Below, in pieces: positions 1-5,250 of a DNA stretch of 5,323 bases; positions within the stretch are counted from its first letter, which is position 1; each line of letters opens with the position of its first letter. The translations under genes were made by a program, and so were the position numbers. The notes under the pieces are model-generated. The model had not been told where the DNA came from. It did not search any database and was given only the letters and a program-made list of their open reading frames with translations. The DNA lies in assembly GCA_030539985.1 (NCBI GenBank), contig JAUNXD010000124.1:1-5323 (forward strand), in the 5' to 3' direction. Source of the DNA: Methanobrevibacter sp. (GTDB lineage Archaea; Methanobacteriota; Methanobacteria; Methanobacteriales; Methanobacteriaceae).

Positions 1-255
1 TTTGTTATGAGACCGTATCACATGGTAAGTCTTGGAGGATATATTGTTGAATGGGATTTTCCTTACAGAAATCTTATAGTTGTAAATAAAACCTCTGAAC
101 CAATTAAAATTGAAATACCTGTATTTCATGAGGAATGGATTCAGGAACATAGGGATTTGGGTCTTGAAGTCATTCCGGTTACTAAAGACGACAATTATTT
201 AAGCATGTGGAAAAGGGCACATGCGGAACTTGATAATATTAAGGCTAAACAATGA
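1..255 (+). CDS. ehbP: Energy-converting hydrogenase B subunit P (EhbP), 5' end cut by the window
   Basis: Small subunit of the membrane-bound energy-converting [NiFe] hydrogenase Ehb, which uses an ion gradient to drive reduction of low-potential carriers with H2 for carbon assimilation (family knowledge). The role of the P subunit itself is not established. The visible protein is short, hydrophilic and without membrane segments. I recognise it from the conserved stretches RPYHMVSLGGYIVEWDFPYR and NKTSEPIKIEIPVF and the end LFxxxxAELD-like (MWKRAHAELD). The first ATG in view is at base 7, but the two codons before it (Phe, Val) are open in the same frame. The family usually has a few residues before RPYH, so the true start is probably just outside the window. 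The stop TGA overlaps the start of the next gene (ATGA), which indicates one transcript and translational coupling. Identification is from sequence memory, not a search. Confidence 0.85.
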   Translation, partial: FVMRPYHMVSLGGYIVEWDFPYRNLIVVNKTSEPIKIEIPVFHEEWIQEHRDLGLEVIPVTKDDNYLSMWKRAHAELDNIKAKQ

Positions 256-911
256 GTGATTATACCTTAACAATTAAATCTGATGAGAAAAAAGGCGTAC
301 TGGATGATATAACTGATGTTATCACTTCTCACGGTGCAAATATTAGTTATGTTCATCTTTTCGTTGAAAAAAACAATATGGGTTCTATTAATTTGGAACT
401 TGAACATGTGGAAGACATTGATGAGCTGGTTTCAGATTTAAATGAGATTAAAGAAGTAAAATCAGTTGAACTGCATGGTTCTCAATTGGATATTTATGGA
501 AAACGTATAATTATCGTTGGTGGCGGAGCACAGGTATCTCAGGTGGCAATGGGTGCAATTACAGAAGCAGACAGGCACAACATACGTGGTGAGCGTATCA
601 GTATTGATACCATACCTCTTGTTGGTGAAAATGACCTAGCGGAAGCTGTTGAGGCGATATCAAGACTTCCACGTGTAAGTGCACTTGTTCTTGCAGGTTC
701 GCTTATGGGTGGAGAGATTACCGATGCCGTAAAGAAAGTTAAAGAGCAGAGTAATTTAGTAGTTATTTCCCTTAATATGCCTGGAAGTGTAACCGAATAT
801 GCTGATTTGATTATCACTGATCCAATTCAGGCTGGTGTTTTGGCAGTAATGTCTGTTGCAGACACGGCAGTTTTTGACATTAAGCGTTTAGGCGATAATA
901 TCAAGTTTTAA
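252..911 (+). CDS. ehbQ: ACT-domain protein, DUF5612 type, last gene of the ehb operon (probable EhbQ)
   Basis: A 219-residue soluble protein. Residues about 4-78 have the beta-alpha-beta-beta-alpha-beta pattern of an ACT domain, including the turn KKGVLDDI (Gly15), where ACT domains often bind small ligands such as amino acids. Residues about 84-212 form a second alpha/beta domain that opens with a strand and glycine-rich loop, IIIVGGGAQVSQ (Gly90-92), and continues with LVLAGSLMGGEI and VISLNMPGSVTEYADLI. This two-part layout matches the archaeal DUF5612 family. The ATG overlaps the ehbP stop codon by four bases, and no strong ribosome binding site precedes it, which fits translational coupling. 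It is the final gene before a terminator, the place of ehbQ in the 17-gene ehb operon described for Methanothermobacter. A regulatory or amino-acid-sensing role for Ehb is inferred. The gene symbol rests on position and family recall and is less certain than the domain call. Confidence 0.8.
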   Translation: MSDYTLTIKSDEKKGVLDDITDVITSHGANISYVHLFVEKNNMGSINLELEHVEDIDELVSDLNEIKEVKSVELHGSQLDIYGKRIIIVGGGAQVSQVAMGAITEADRHNIRGERISIDTIPLVGENDLAEAVEAISRLPRVSALVLAGSLMGGEITDAVKKVKEQSNLVVISLNMPGSVTEYADLIITDPIQAGVLAVMSVADTAVFDIKRLGDNIKF

Positions 912-932
912 TCAAGTTTATGGACATATAGG

Positions 933-967
933 TGGGAGTTATCTATTAACTCCCAACTTATTTTTTT
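933..967 (+). terminator. Terminator of the ehb operon
   Basis: A 9-bp perfect stem (TGGGAGTTA at 933-941 with TAACTCCCA at 947-955, five-base loop TCTAT) lies 21 bases after the stop codon and is followed by TTA and seven T (961-967). Archaeal polymerase stops at T-runs, and here a stable hairpin precedes one, so this is a good end for the ehbP-ehbQ transcript. Confidence 0.8.
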
Positions 968-1008
968 GTGAAAATTTTATATATTATGAGATTCTAAATA
1001 ATATTTGA
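968..1008 (+). promoter_or_regulatory. Archaeal promoter without a protein gene behind it
   Basis: The sequence GTGAAAATTTTATATATT at 968-985 combines an A-rich BRE-like stretch (970-974) with a close match to the archaeal TATA box (TTTATATAT, 976-984). It begins directly after the terminator of the ehb operon. The expected start of transcription, about 24-28 bases beyond the TATA box, is near 1005-1010. No convincing protein ORF on the plus strand follows, so it most likely drives a noncoding RNA. The TATA core is nearly symmetric, so direction rests on the BRE-like bases and on the terminator-like hairpin further on. Confidence 0.55.
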
Positions 1009-1121
1009 CGTTAATGGTGACGTTGGGGTTAATTATTAAACCCTCTAAAACGAATGGAAAATCGAATAAGGATTGGTGCTGAGTTTTTAAAATCCTTATT
1101 CACTTTTTATAATCTTTTTTT
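1008..1121 (+). ncRNA. Candidate small noncoding RNA (about 115 nt)
   Basis: Predicted from context only: an archaeal promoter at 968-985 upstream, an 11-bp hairpin at 1064-1101, and T-runs at 1104-1108 and 1115-1121 downstream. Within the transcript there would be a second, weaker helix (GGGTT near 1025-1029 with AACCC near 1039-1043, AT-rich loop) and a repeated GACGTT at 1008-1013 and 1018-1023. I see no convincing box C/D pair (RUGAUGA with CUGA), no tRNA fold and no known riboswitch core, so it is unclassified. The longest plus-strand reading frame inside it starts at 1014, has 22 codons and lacks a ribosome binding site. The exact ends are estimates. Alternative: the hairpin belongs to a decayed mobile element and the promoter match is chance in AT-rich DNA. 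Confidence 0.45.
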
Positions 1122-1387
1122 AGGAATATTTTTAAAAATAGGGATATTAAGATTAATTGAAAATAAAACTTCATTTTCATTGGCGTGCTGATACCTCATT
1201 TTAAAAAACTATAAACTTTTTTCATTTCCAATTAATTACTTAATATCAGGTTAAGGGTGGATGGTTGTTAATATGGTATAATGGTTGGCAATAAAAATGA
1301 ATGCCAAAAATTCAATTAATATCACACTAACACCTCCTTATGGAGGAAAATAGTCTCAATGCTTAATCCTCCATTTAACGAATGGAA
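1049..1387. repeat. 11-base direct repeat (1049-1059 and 1377-1387)
   Basis: The sequence AACGAATGGAA occurs identically at 1049-1059 and 1377-1387, with 317 bases between the copies. Just inside the copies lie imperfectly inverted segments: GGATTGGTGCTGAG at 1070-1083, and on the other strand GGATTAAGCATTGAG reading from 1368 to 1354. Direct repeats outside inverted ends are what a small inserted element leaves behind. The match is short and the inverted ends are imperfect, so this is only suggestive. Confidence 0.35.
1064..1121 (+). terminator. Hairpin with T-runs, probable end of the candidate small RNA
   Basis: A perfect 11-bp stem (GAATAAGGATT 1064-1074 with AATCCTTATTC 1091-1101, loop of 16 bases) is followed by five T (1104-1108) and then seven T (1115-1121). 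The stem is far longer than expected by chance at this spacing. The T-rich side lies on the plus-strand 3' flank. On the minus strand the same hairpin is followed only by GATTTTCC, so plus-strand termination is favoured. Confidence 0.55.
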
Positions 1388-1391
1388 GGTT
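1333..1391. other. Cluster of mutually exclusive hairpins
   Basis: Four short segments can pair in competing ways. CCTCC (1333-1337) pairs with GGAGG (1342-1346) over a four-base loop. The segment ATGGAGGA (1340-1347) can instead pair with TCCTCCAT (1367-1374), an 8-bp stem. The segment AATCCTCCATT (1365-1375) can also fold with AATGGAAGGTT (1381-1391), an 11-position inverted repeat with two imperfect positions and the loop TAACG. Alternative pairings of this kind are typical of RNA switches, but no gene follows on the plus strand, so the function is unknown. Confidence 0.4.
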
Positions 1392-1432
1392 ATATTAATA
1401 TTTTAGCATGAAATTTTAATTATTTTGTATTT

Positions 1433-2230
1433 TTAATCTTCAGGAATGCAAATATCATTATATTCACATTTTTCACATTTCTTGATACTTTTTTTAACAC
1501 TAGGCATTTTATTGTTGTCAATTATTTCTTTTACTTCACGTACGGTATCAAAAAATGCCTTTCGCATCTCAACATCCATCACAACAGGCCGTCTGTCTCC
1601 TATTTTTTCATAATCTACAAAACCGACATAAACATCACTTTCAAATTCCTCTTCGATTAGTATTGCATAGCTTACCAGTTCAATCGCATCTGACTGCCAT
1701 ACGCCTTTAAGTGGAGGATTGCCGCTTTTAATAAGCACCGGATAGTATCGCCCATCAACAATCTCTATCTTGTCACACATTCCGACCATATTCATGCTCG
1801 GTTCTTTAATCATAAATGAATACATGCAATTTGGAAAGAACATGTCTGTTATCTCAAATGCATGTTTGTCAAGTATGGTCATTGCCTGTTTGGTTTTAAG
1901 TGCGGTTATTTTAATGGTAAAATATGCATTGTCAATGATTTCATTGATTTGGGATGCTTCAATATTCAGATTCATTGATTTGATGGCATCTGTTGTGCTT
2001 TTGATGTAAGGATTGATATTTTCTGATAATACGGCTTCAATTTCAGTCAGCACCATATCCTTTTTGACTTTGCGCATATTCTTTTTGATTAAATCCTGAA
2101 TGTCAATCTTAAGCTTTTTAATCTCGATGACCAATTGGTAATCTGTGTTTTCGCCGCAATCCTGATGAATCTGGTGATATAAAGTCATCGGACAGTACAA
2201 ATATTGTTTAATTGAAGAAACTTTTAACAT
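1433..2230 (-). CDS. Stand-alone Cas4/Dna2-like protein (PD-(D/E)XK fold) with altered active site
   Basis: A 265-residue soluble protein. The N-terminus SSIKQYLYCPMTLYH carries the Cas4-type motif YxYCP (Cys13), and the C-terminus CEKCEYNDIC supplies Cys252, Cys255 and Cys261. Together these are the four cysteines that hold a [4Fe-4S] cluster in Cas4 and related nucleases. Between them, VGMCDKIEI (Asp153) and PVLIKSG (Lys168) match the GxxD and (E)xK motifs, and ELVSYAILIEEEF (Glu184, Tyr188) matches the QxxxY helix. The metal-binding acid two residues before Lys168 is leucine (166), the Gln position is Glu, and the usual histidine before this region is not visible. Cleavage activity is therefore doubtful, while DNA or cluster binding may persist. 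Residues about 32-125 are a lysine-rich, mostly helical part, which makes it longer than typical Cas4 (about 170-220). No cas1, cas2 or CRISPR array lies nearby. The ATG is preceded by GAGGT at a good distance. It converges on ehbQ and lacks an obvious terminator. Confidence 0.7.
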   Translation of the reverse strand: MLKVSSIKQYLYCPMTLYHQIHQDCGENTDYQLVIEIKKLKIDIQDLIKKNMRKVKKDMVLTEIEAVLSENINPYIKSTTDAIKSMNLNIEASQINEIIDNAYFTIKITALKTKQAMTILDKHAFEITDMFFPNCMYSFMIKEPSMNMVGMCDKIEIVDGRYYPVLIKSGNPPLKGVWQSDAIELVSYAILIEEEFESDVYVGFVDYEKIGDRRPVVMDVEMRKAFFDTVREVKEIIDNNKMPSVKKSIKKCEKCEYNDICIPED

Positions 2231-2235
2231 TTAAT

Positions 2236-2290
2236 ACCTCTCTAAATTCAGTATTATTAATTTAGACCTAATACTATTTAAATAAGAGGT
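2236..2290 (-). promoter_or_regulatory. Promoter and ribosome binding site of the Cas4-like gene
   Basis: On the minus strand the palindromic A/T box TATTTAAATA (2275-2284), preceded by AAAACCTCT, lies about 45-55 bases before the ATG, which predicts a start of transcription near 2250-2256. The ribosome binding site AGAGAGGT (2236-2243) ends five bases before the start codon and fits the archaeal 16S tail through GAGGT. It lies between this gene and the transporter terminator, so the gene has its own transcript. Confidence 0.55.
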
Positions 2291-2321
2291 TTTAAATGGT
2301 TACAATTTGGTTAAATAAAAT

Positions 2322-2354
2322 AAAAAAAGTAGACAGCTGATGATTCAGCTGTTT
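2322..2354 (-). terminator. Terminator of the sodium-dependent transporter gene
   Basis: Read on the minus strand, a perfect 8-bp stem (ACAGCTGA/TCAGCTGT, 2345-2352 with 2333-2340, loop of four) lies 12 bases after the stop codon. It can be extended by two weaker pairs and is followed by CTAC and seven T (complement of 2322-2328), then more T-rich sequence. Confidence 0.85.
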
Positions 2355-2364
2355 GAAAGCAATT

Positions 2365-3843
2365 TTACACGTTGTAGTAATCTTTGTTGAGTGCAGGTAA
2401 TTTTGCAAAGATGACGGGAACAACTATCAGCACTACGGTAAGTATTCCCATAACTATCAGACTCAGTCCGTCTGCTGTTGAAACAGTTGAATAAACTCCC
2501 TGGATCCATAGGCCCGCAATACAGACAGGTAATATATATTTAATAACTGTTTTCCAGGTTTTACCAACTTTAATTGATGAATTTTTGTTTAATGTTTCGA
2601 TTAAATCATCGAATTTGTAAATCCAACCGAAGATGATACATTCAAGAAGTATTGCAAACAGAAGTGCGAAATTATTCAGGTATGCATCAAATATTCCAAG
2701 TATTGTACTTCCGGCACCGGTTGCAAAGATACAGGATATTAAAAATCCGATAATACAAACAACTGTTGCGGTCTTTTTACGTTCAATAAGGAATTTTTCA
2801 GAAATTGAATAGCACACTCCCTCAAGAAGAGCGATGACTGAAGTAATTCCGGCAAATAGAATACATAAAAAGAACAGAGGTCCGATAATGAATGCTGCAT
2901 CACCCATAATATTGAATACCTGTGGGAAAACAACAAATGCAAGACCTGTTCCTTCAGTTACAAGCTCATTGAATGGAATTCCGGATGAAACTGTCATGAA
3001 TCCTAATATTGAAAAGATTCCGATTGAGTTAAATACTTCAAAACCGGAATTTGAAAATGCAACAATCACTGCATTGTCAACCAGTTTTGATCCTTCAGGA
3101 AGGTAGCTTGCATATGTCATTGCAATTGCCATACCCAGACTTAGTGAAAATACAATCTGTCCGAATGCTGCAAGCCACACATCCAGATTTGTCAGTGCGC
3201 TCCAGTCGGGAGTGAATATCTGGCTGTAACCGGCTGATGCTCCAGGCAGTGTCAGGGAAAATGCCACAATTCCGACAACAATTAAACAGAGTAAAGGCAA
3301 TAGAATCTGACTTACTTTACCGATTCCGTCGTTCAGGTCTCTTTTGATAATCATCCATGCCAAAAACCATATGATGAATACTGAAACAAGAACATTCGGA
3401 ACAATTGTAAAGAGTCCGGACATTGAATCTGTTGCATGCAATACGTTATTTGCAAAGTATAAATCCGGATTTGCTCCCCATGCCTTTGTAATACTTAAAA
3501 TTATATAAATAAAGTCCCATCCGACAACACAGACATAGTATGTTGTAATTAAAAATACGATTAATAATATAAACCATGCTACCGGTTCCAATTTTTCTTT
3601 AACTGAAAACATTATTCTTGCAATTGACTTTTTGAATTTAAACCCAACGGCATATTCCACTAAAACGAATGATATTCCTAAAAGAAATAGGGAAACTATA
3701 TAGGGAATCATAAATGATCCTCCACCGTTGGAGTACAGTACATTCGGGAAACGCCAAATGTTACCCAGTCCAACTGCAGAACCGATCATTGCCATCATGA
3801 ATGCAAGATTACTGTTCCACTCTTGTTTTTTAGTTTCTGTCAT
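2365..3843 (-). CDS. Sodium-dependent transporter, NSS/SNF family
   Basis: An integral membrane protein of 492 residues that would import a small solute, most often an amino acid, with Na+. The family is clear from helix 1 (GSAVGLGNIWRFP, 21-33) followed by NGGGSFMIPY (39-48), the acid in helix 2 (Glu63), helix 6 FSLSLGMAIAMTYASYLPEG (232-251) and helix 8 FAGITS (330-335). Ala331, Thr334 and Ser335 correspond to the second sodium site of LeuT. Asn28 corresponds to a ligand of the first sodium site, and Ser233 stands where LeuT has Thr254. I count 12 hydrophobic segments, at about 13-33, 44-66, 87-116, 146-166, 177-200, 222-245, 256-285, 315-345, 357-377, 383-408, 431-452 and 458-480. Many prokaryotic members have only 11. 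The length is normal and there is no sign of decay. Substrate cannot be told. It has its own promoter and terminator, so it is a single-gene transcript. Confidence 0.93.
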   Translation of the reverse strand: MTETKKQEWNSNLAFMMAMIGSAVGLGNIWRFPNVLYSNGGGSFMIPYIVSLFLLGISFVLVEYAVGFKFKKSIARIMFSVKEKLEPVAWFILLIVFLITTYYVCVVGWDFIYIILSITKAWGANPDLYFANNVLHATDSMSGLFTIVPNVLVSVFIIWFLAWMIIKRDLNDGIGKVSQILLPLLCLIVVGIVAFSLTLPGASAGYSQIFTPDWSALTNLDVWLAAFGQIVFSLSLGMAIAMTYASYLPEGSKLVDNAVIVAFSNSGFEVFNSIGIFSILGFMTVSSGIPFNELVTEGTGLAFVVFPQVFNIMGDAAFIIGPLFFLCILFAGITSVIALLEGVCYSISEKFLIERKKTATVVCIIGFLISCIFATGAGSTILGIFDAYLNNFALLFAILLECIIFGWIYKFDDLIETLNKNSSIKVGKTWKTVIKYILPVCIAGLWIQGVYSTVSTADGLSLIVMGILTVVLIVVPVIFAKLPALNKDYYNV

Positions 3844-3846
3844 ATT

Positions 3847-3902
3847 ATCACTTAAATTTAATACTTATTATATTGGTATTTGAAGTTTATATATTATTTG
3901 AT
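3847..3902 (-). promoter_or_regulatory. Promoter of the sodium-dependent transporter gene
   Basis: On the minus strand AATATATAAA (3886-3895), with CAAAT just upstream, is a good archaeal TATA/BRE pair. Its centre is about 47 bases before the ATG, which places the transcription start near 3862-3868. A partial ribosome binding site AGTGAT (3847-3852) ends three bases before the start codon. The rest of the gap up to 4043 is very AT-rich and shows nothing else I can name. Confidence 0.6.
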
Positions 3903-4043
3903 TAGATTTGGTTAATTTATGATATTTTTTGTGAAAATATTTGAATAAAATTTGAAATGATTATTTTTTTTGATGAATTTCATTCGTTTTTTAAAAAAAG
4001 TCAGTTTTTATTATTTTTTGATTATTATAGTTGTAAATCTTTT

Positions 4044-4080
4044 AAAAAAAGTAGGGTAATGAGAATATTTTATTCTCATT
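4044..4080 (-). terminator. Terminator of the nucleotidyltransferase gene
   Basis: Read on the minus strand, a perfect 10-bp stem (AATGAGAATA/TATTCTCATT, 4071-4080 with 4058-4067, loop of three) starts 11 bases after the stop codon and is followed by ACCCTAC and seven T (complement of 4044-4050). It shares the CTAC-T7 tail with the transporter terminator. Confidence 0.85.
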
Positions 4081-4091
4081 GATGATAAATT

Positions 4092-5165
4092 TTAAGCAGG
4101 GGATTCTTTAAGTTTTACATATTCATCAATTGCTTCACGGGTGGTTCCAACAACCAGACGGTAATGTGAGGTTTCACCATTGATGATAACCTTTTCAACC
4201 TTTCCCTTTGCTATTACATGCTCGCCGTCAAGTACTTCACCGGCATATGTATGTGTAAATGATACGACTTCGGACAGTTCAACATCAACACCATCAATTA
4301 TCTGAACATTTTCAATTGTATATAATGAAGGATTGTCAAATGCTCCAAGTGCACTTACAATATTCGCTTCGATTTGTGCTATTCCCTGAGGTTCGTATAT
4401 TGTATCTCCCCATGTGCCTGAAATTTCTGTATAATCCTTTGTTGCCAGAATGTCAAACAGTGTTCCATTTATTGTTCCACGATTTGCCTTTCTGTTTTCA
4501 TACCATCGAAACTCTTCTTTTGTAAGGCTTGCATCACTCATTCTTTTGTTGTATACAAAATCCCAATAGTCATTGGTGATACCTTCAACTTTAATTTTTT
4601 TGTCTACCTGTTCAATGAAAACTTCTTTTCCTCGATATTGTTTAAATGTTTCAATTGCCCTTCTGTGGTTGTCAAGTCCGTATACTACAAAGTCCAAATC
4701 TGAAACGTCGCTTTTTTGAAGGCCCGGAAGGATTGATCCTGAGATTCCCAGATGGTCATAAGGGATGTCTGCCATGAAATGGAAAAAATCAGCAACATCC
4801 ATCAGTTTTGAGATGAGTTCAGGGTTTCTGACTTCTCCTCCGGTATCAAAAGTCTCTTTAAGTCCCAAAAGTCTCTCTTCAGGTTTGATTACTCTTTCGA
4901 CCTTGTCCAGCGGCACTCCCATCATCTCCACATTTGTAACATCACAGAAGTATAGGTAATCAGGATGATTTTGCCTTAAATAACTGTAAGCTTCCTCAGA
5001 ACCTACTTTCCTATATCTTCTGCCATTTTTTTCACGGTCTCCATTTTCATCGGGGACGTATCTTAAAAATGAGATTATTCTGTCTTCTGGATGAATGTAA
5101 TTTGTTGATGCGAAGTATAAATCGTCGCTTGTGTAAATGAAATCTCTTGTTCTTACCTGTTTCAT
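4092..5165 (-). CDS. Predicted nucleotidyltransferase (polymerase-beta superfamily), archaeal type
   Basis: A 357-residue soluble protein. The centre holds the nucleotidyltransferase signature: Gly143-Ser144 (ISGSILPGL) followed by Asp156 and Asp158 in SDVSDLDFVVYG, the pair that binds catalytic metal. A third acid may be Asp238 in TLFDILAT or Asp202 in YWDFVYNKR. I cannot decide which. Before it, residues 1-130 form a conserved-looking N-terminal domain (RTRDFIYTSDDLYFA, then HPEDRIISFLRYVP). After it, about 265-355 is a beta-rich tail (VVSFTHTYAGEVLDGEHVIA, YRLVVGTTREAI) that could be a small barrel. Proteins of this layout occur in methanogens as predicted nucleotidyltransferases, I believe in COG1665, without a proven substrate. 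It is not a CCA-adding enzyme by motif. The ATG follows GGGAG by eight bases. Adjacent genes do not suggest a pathway, and it is transcribed alone. Confidence 0.8.
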   Translation of the reverse strand: MKQVRTRDFIYTSDDLYFASTNYIHPEDRIISFLRYVPDENGDREKNGRRYRKVGSEEAYSYLRQNHPDYLYFCDVTNVEMMGVPLDKVERVIKPEERLLGLKETFDTGGEVRNPELISKLMDVADFFHFMADIPYDHLGISGSILPGLQKSDVSDLDFVVYGLDNHRRAIETFKQYRGKEVFIEQVDKKIKVEGITNDYWDFVYNKRMSDASLTKEEFRWYENRKANRGTINGTLFDILATKDYTEISGTWGDTIYEPQGIAQIEANIVSALGAFDNPSLYTIENVQIIDGVDVELSEVVSFTHTYAGEVLDGEHVIAKGKVEKVIINGETSHYRLVVGTTREAIDEYVKLKESPA

Positions 5166-5173
5166 AATAATTT

Positions 5174-5250
5174 CTCCCTATATATTATATATTATATAAT
5201 GTTATTTGAAATTATTTGTGGTAATATAATGATTGTTATATTTTATAGTT
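5174..5250 (-). promoter_or_regulatory. Ribosome binding site and candidate promoter region of the nucleotidyltransferase gene
   Basis: On the minus strand GGGAG (5174-5178) is the likely ribosome binding site, ending eight bases before the ATG. Two TATA candidates exist: the tandem TATATAT array at 5179-5199, which would start transcription almost at the start codon and lose the binding site, and TATAAAATATAAC near 5235-5247, which would give a leader of roughly 45-50 bases. The second is more consistent with use of the binding site. Confidence 0.4.
5179..5199. repeat. Tandem heptamer of TATA-like units
   Basis: Three adjacent 7-base units: TATATAT at 5179-5185, TATATAT at 5186-5192 and TATATAA at 5193-5199. 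They lie between the ribosome binding site of the nucleotidyltransferase gene and its probable upstream promoter. The array may offer several positions for TATA-binding protein, or it may simply be a slipped low-complexity tract. Confidence 0.6.

Larger units (their letters stand above)
912..1432. other. Long gap between convergent genes without a convincing protein gene
   Basis: This 521-base stretch lies between the ends of ehbQ (+) and the Cas4-like gene (-). It contains the ehb terminator, a promoter, the candidate small RNA, the hairpin cluster and the direct repeat listed separately. Two further small hairpins are visible: TGAAAAT (1158-1164) with ATTTTCA (1173-1179), and TTGGCA (1285-1290) with TGCCAA (1302-1307). 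Only very short reading frames are present. The most protein-like is on the minus strand from 1199 to 1107 (30 codons, with an upstream in-frame stop). It runs on after one stop as 24 more codons from a GTG at 1103. None has a ribosome binding site. No tRNA or CRISPR repeat was found by reading both strands. Confidence 0.7.

Noticed and set aside
1008..1121. Box C/D small RNA
   Set aside because: CTGA occurs once (1079-1082), but no RTGATGA partner is found at a suitable distance.
1297..1353. 18-codon plus-strand frame (MNAKNSINITLTPPYGGK)
   Set aside because: Too short, with no ribosome binding site before it. Its second half is dictated by the CCTCC/GGAGG hairpin.
1359..1406. 15-codon plus-strand frame (MLNPPFNEWKVILIF) behind a GGAGG
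   Set aside because: The GGAGG is 12 bases upstream, which is far, and lies in a hairpin arm. The peptide is tiny and unlike anything I know.
1770..2009. Open frame on the plus strand inside the Cas4-like gene
   Set aside because: Antisense shadow of a well-supported gene, without a promoter or ribosome binding site. Other short frames opposite or inside the ehbQ, transporter and nucleotidyltransferase genes were dropped for the same reason.
1433..2230. Evidence of a CRISPR-Cas locus because of the Cas4-like gene
   Set aside because: No direct-repeat array and no cas1, cas2 or effector gene is present. Stand-alone Cas4-like proteins are common in archaea.
3904..4043. Hidden gene or RNA between the transporter and the nucleotidyltransferase
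   Set aside because: Only low-complexity A/T tracts, with no stem of more than about seven A/T pairs and no reading frame.
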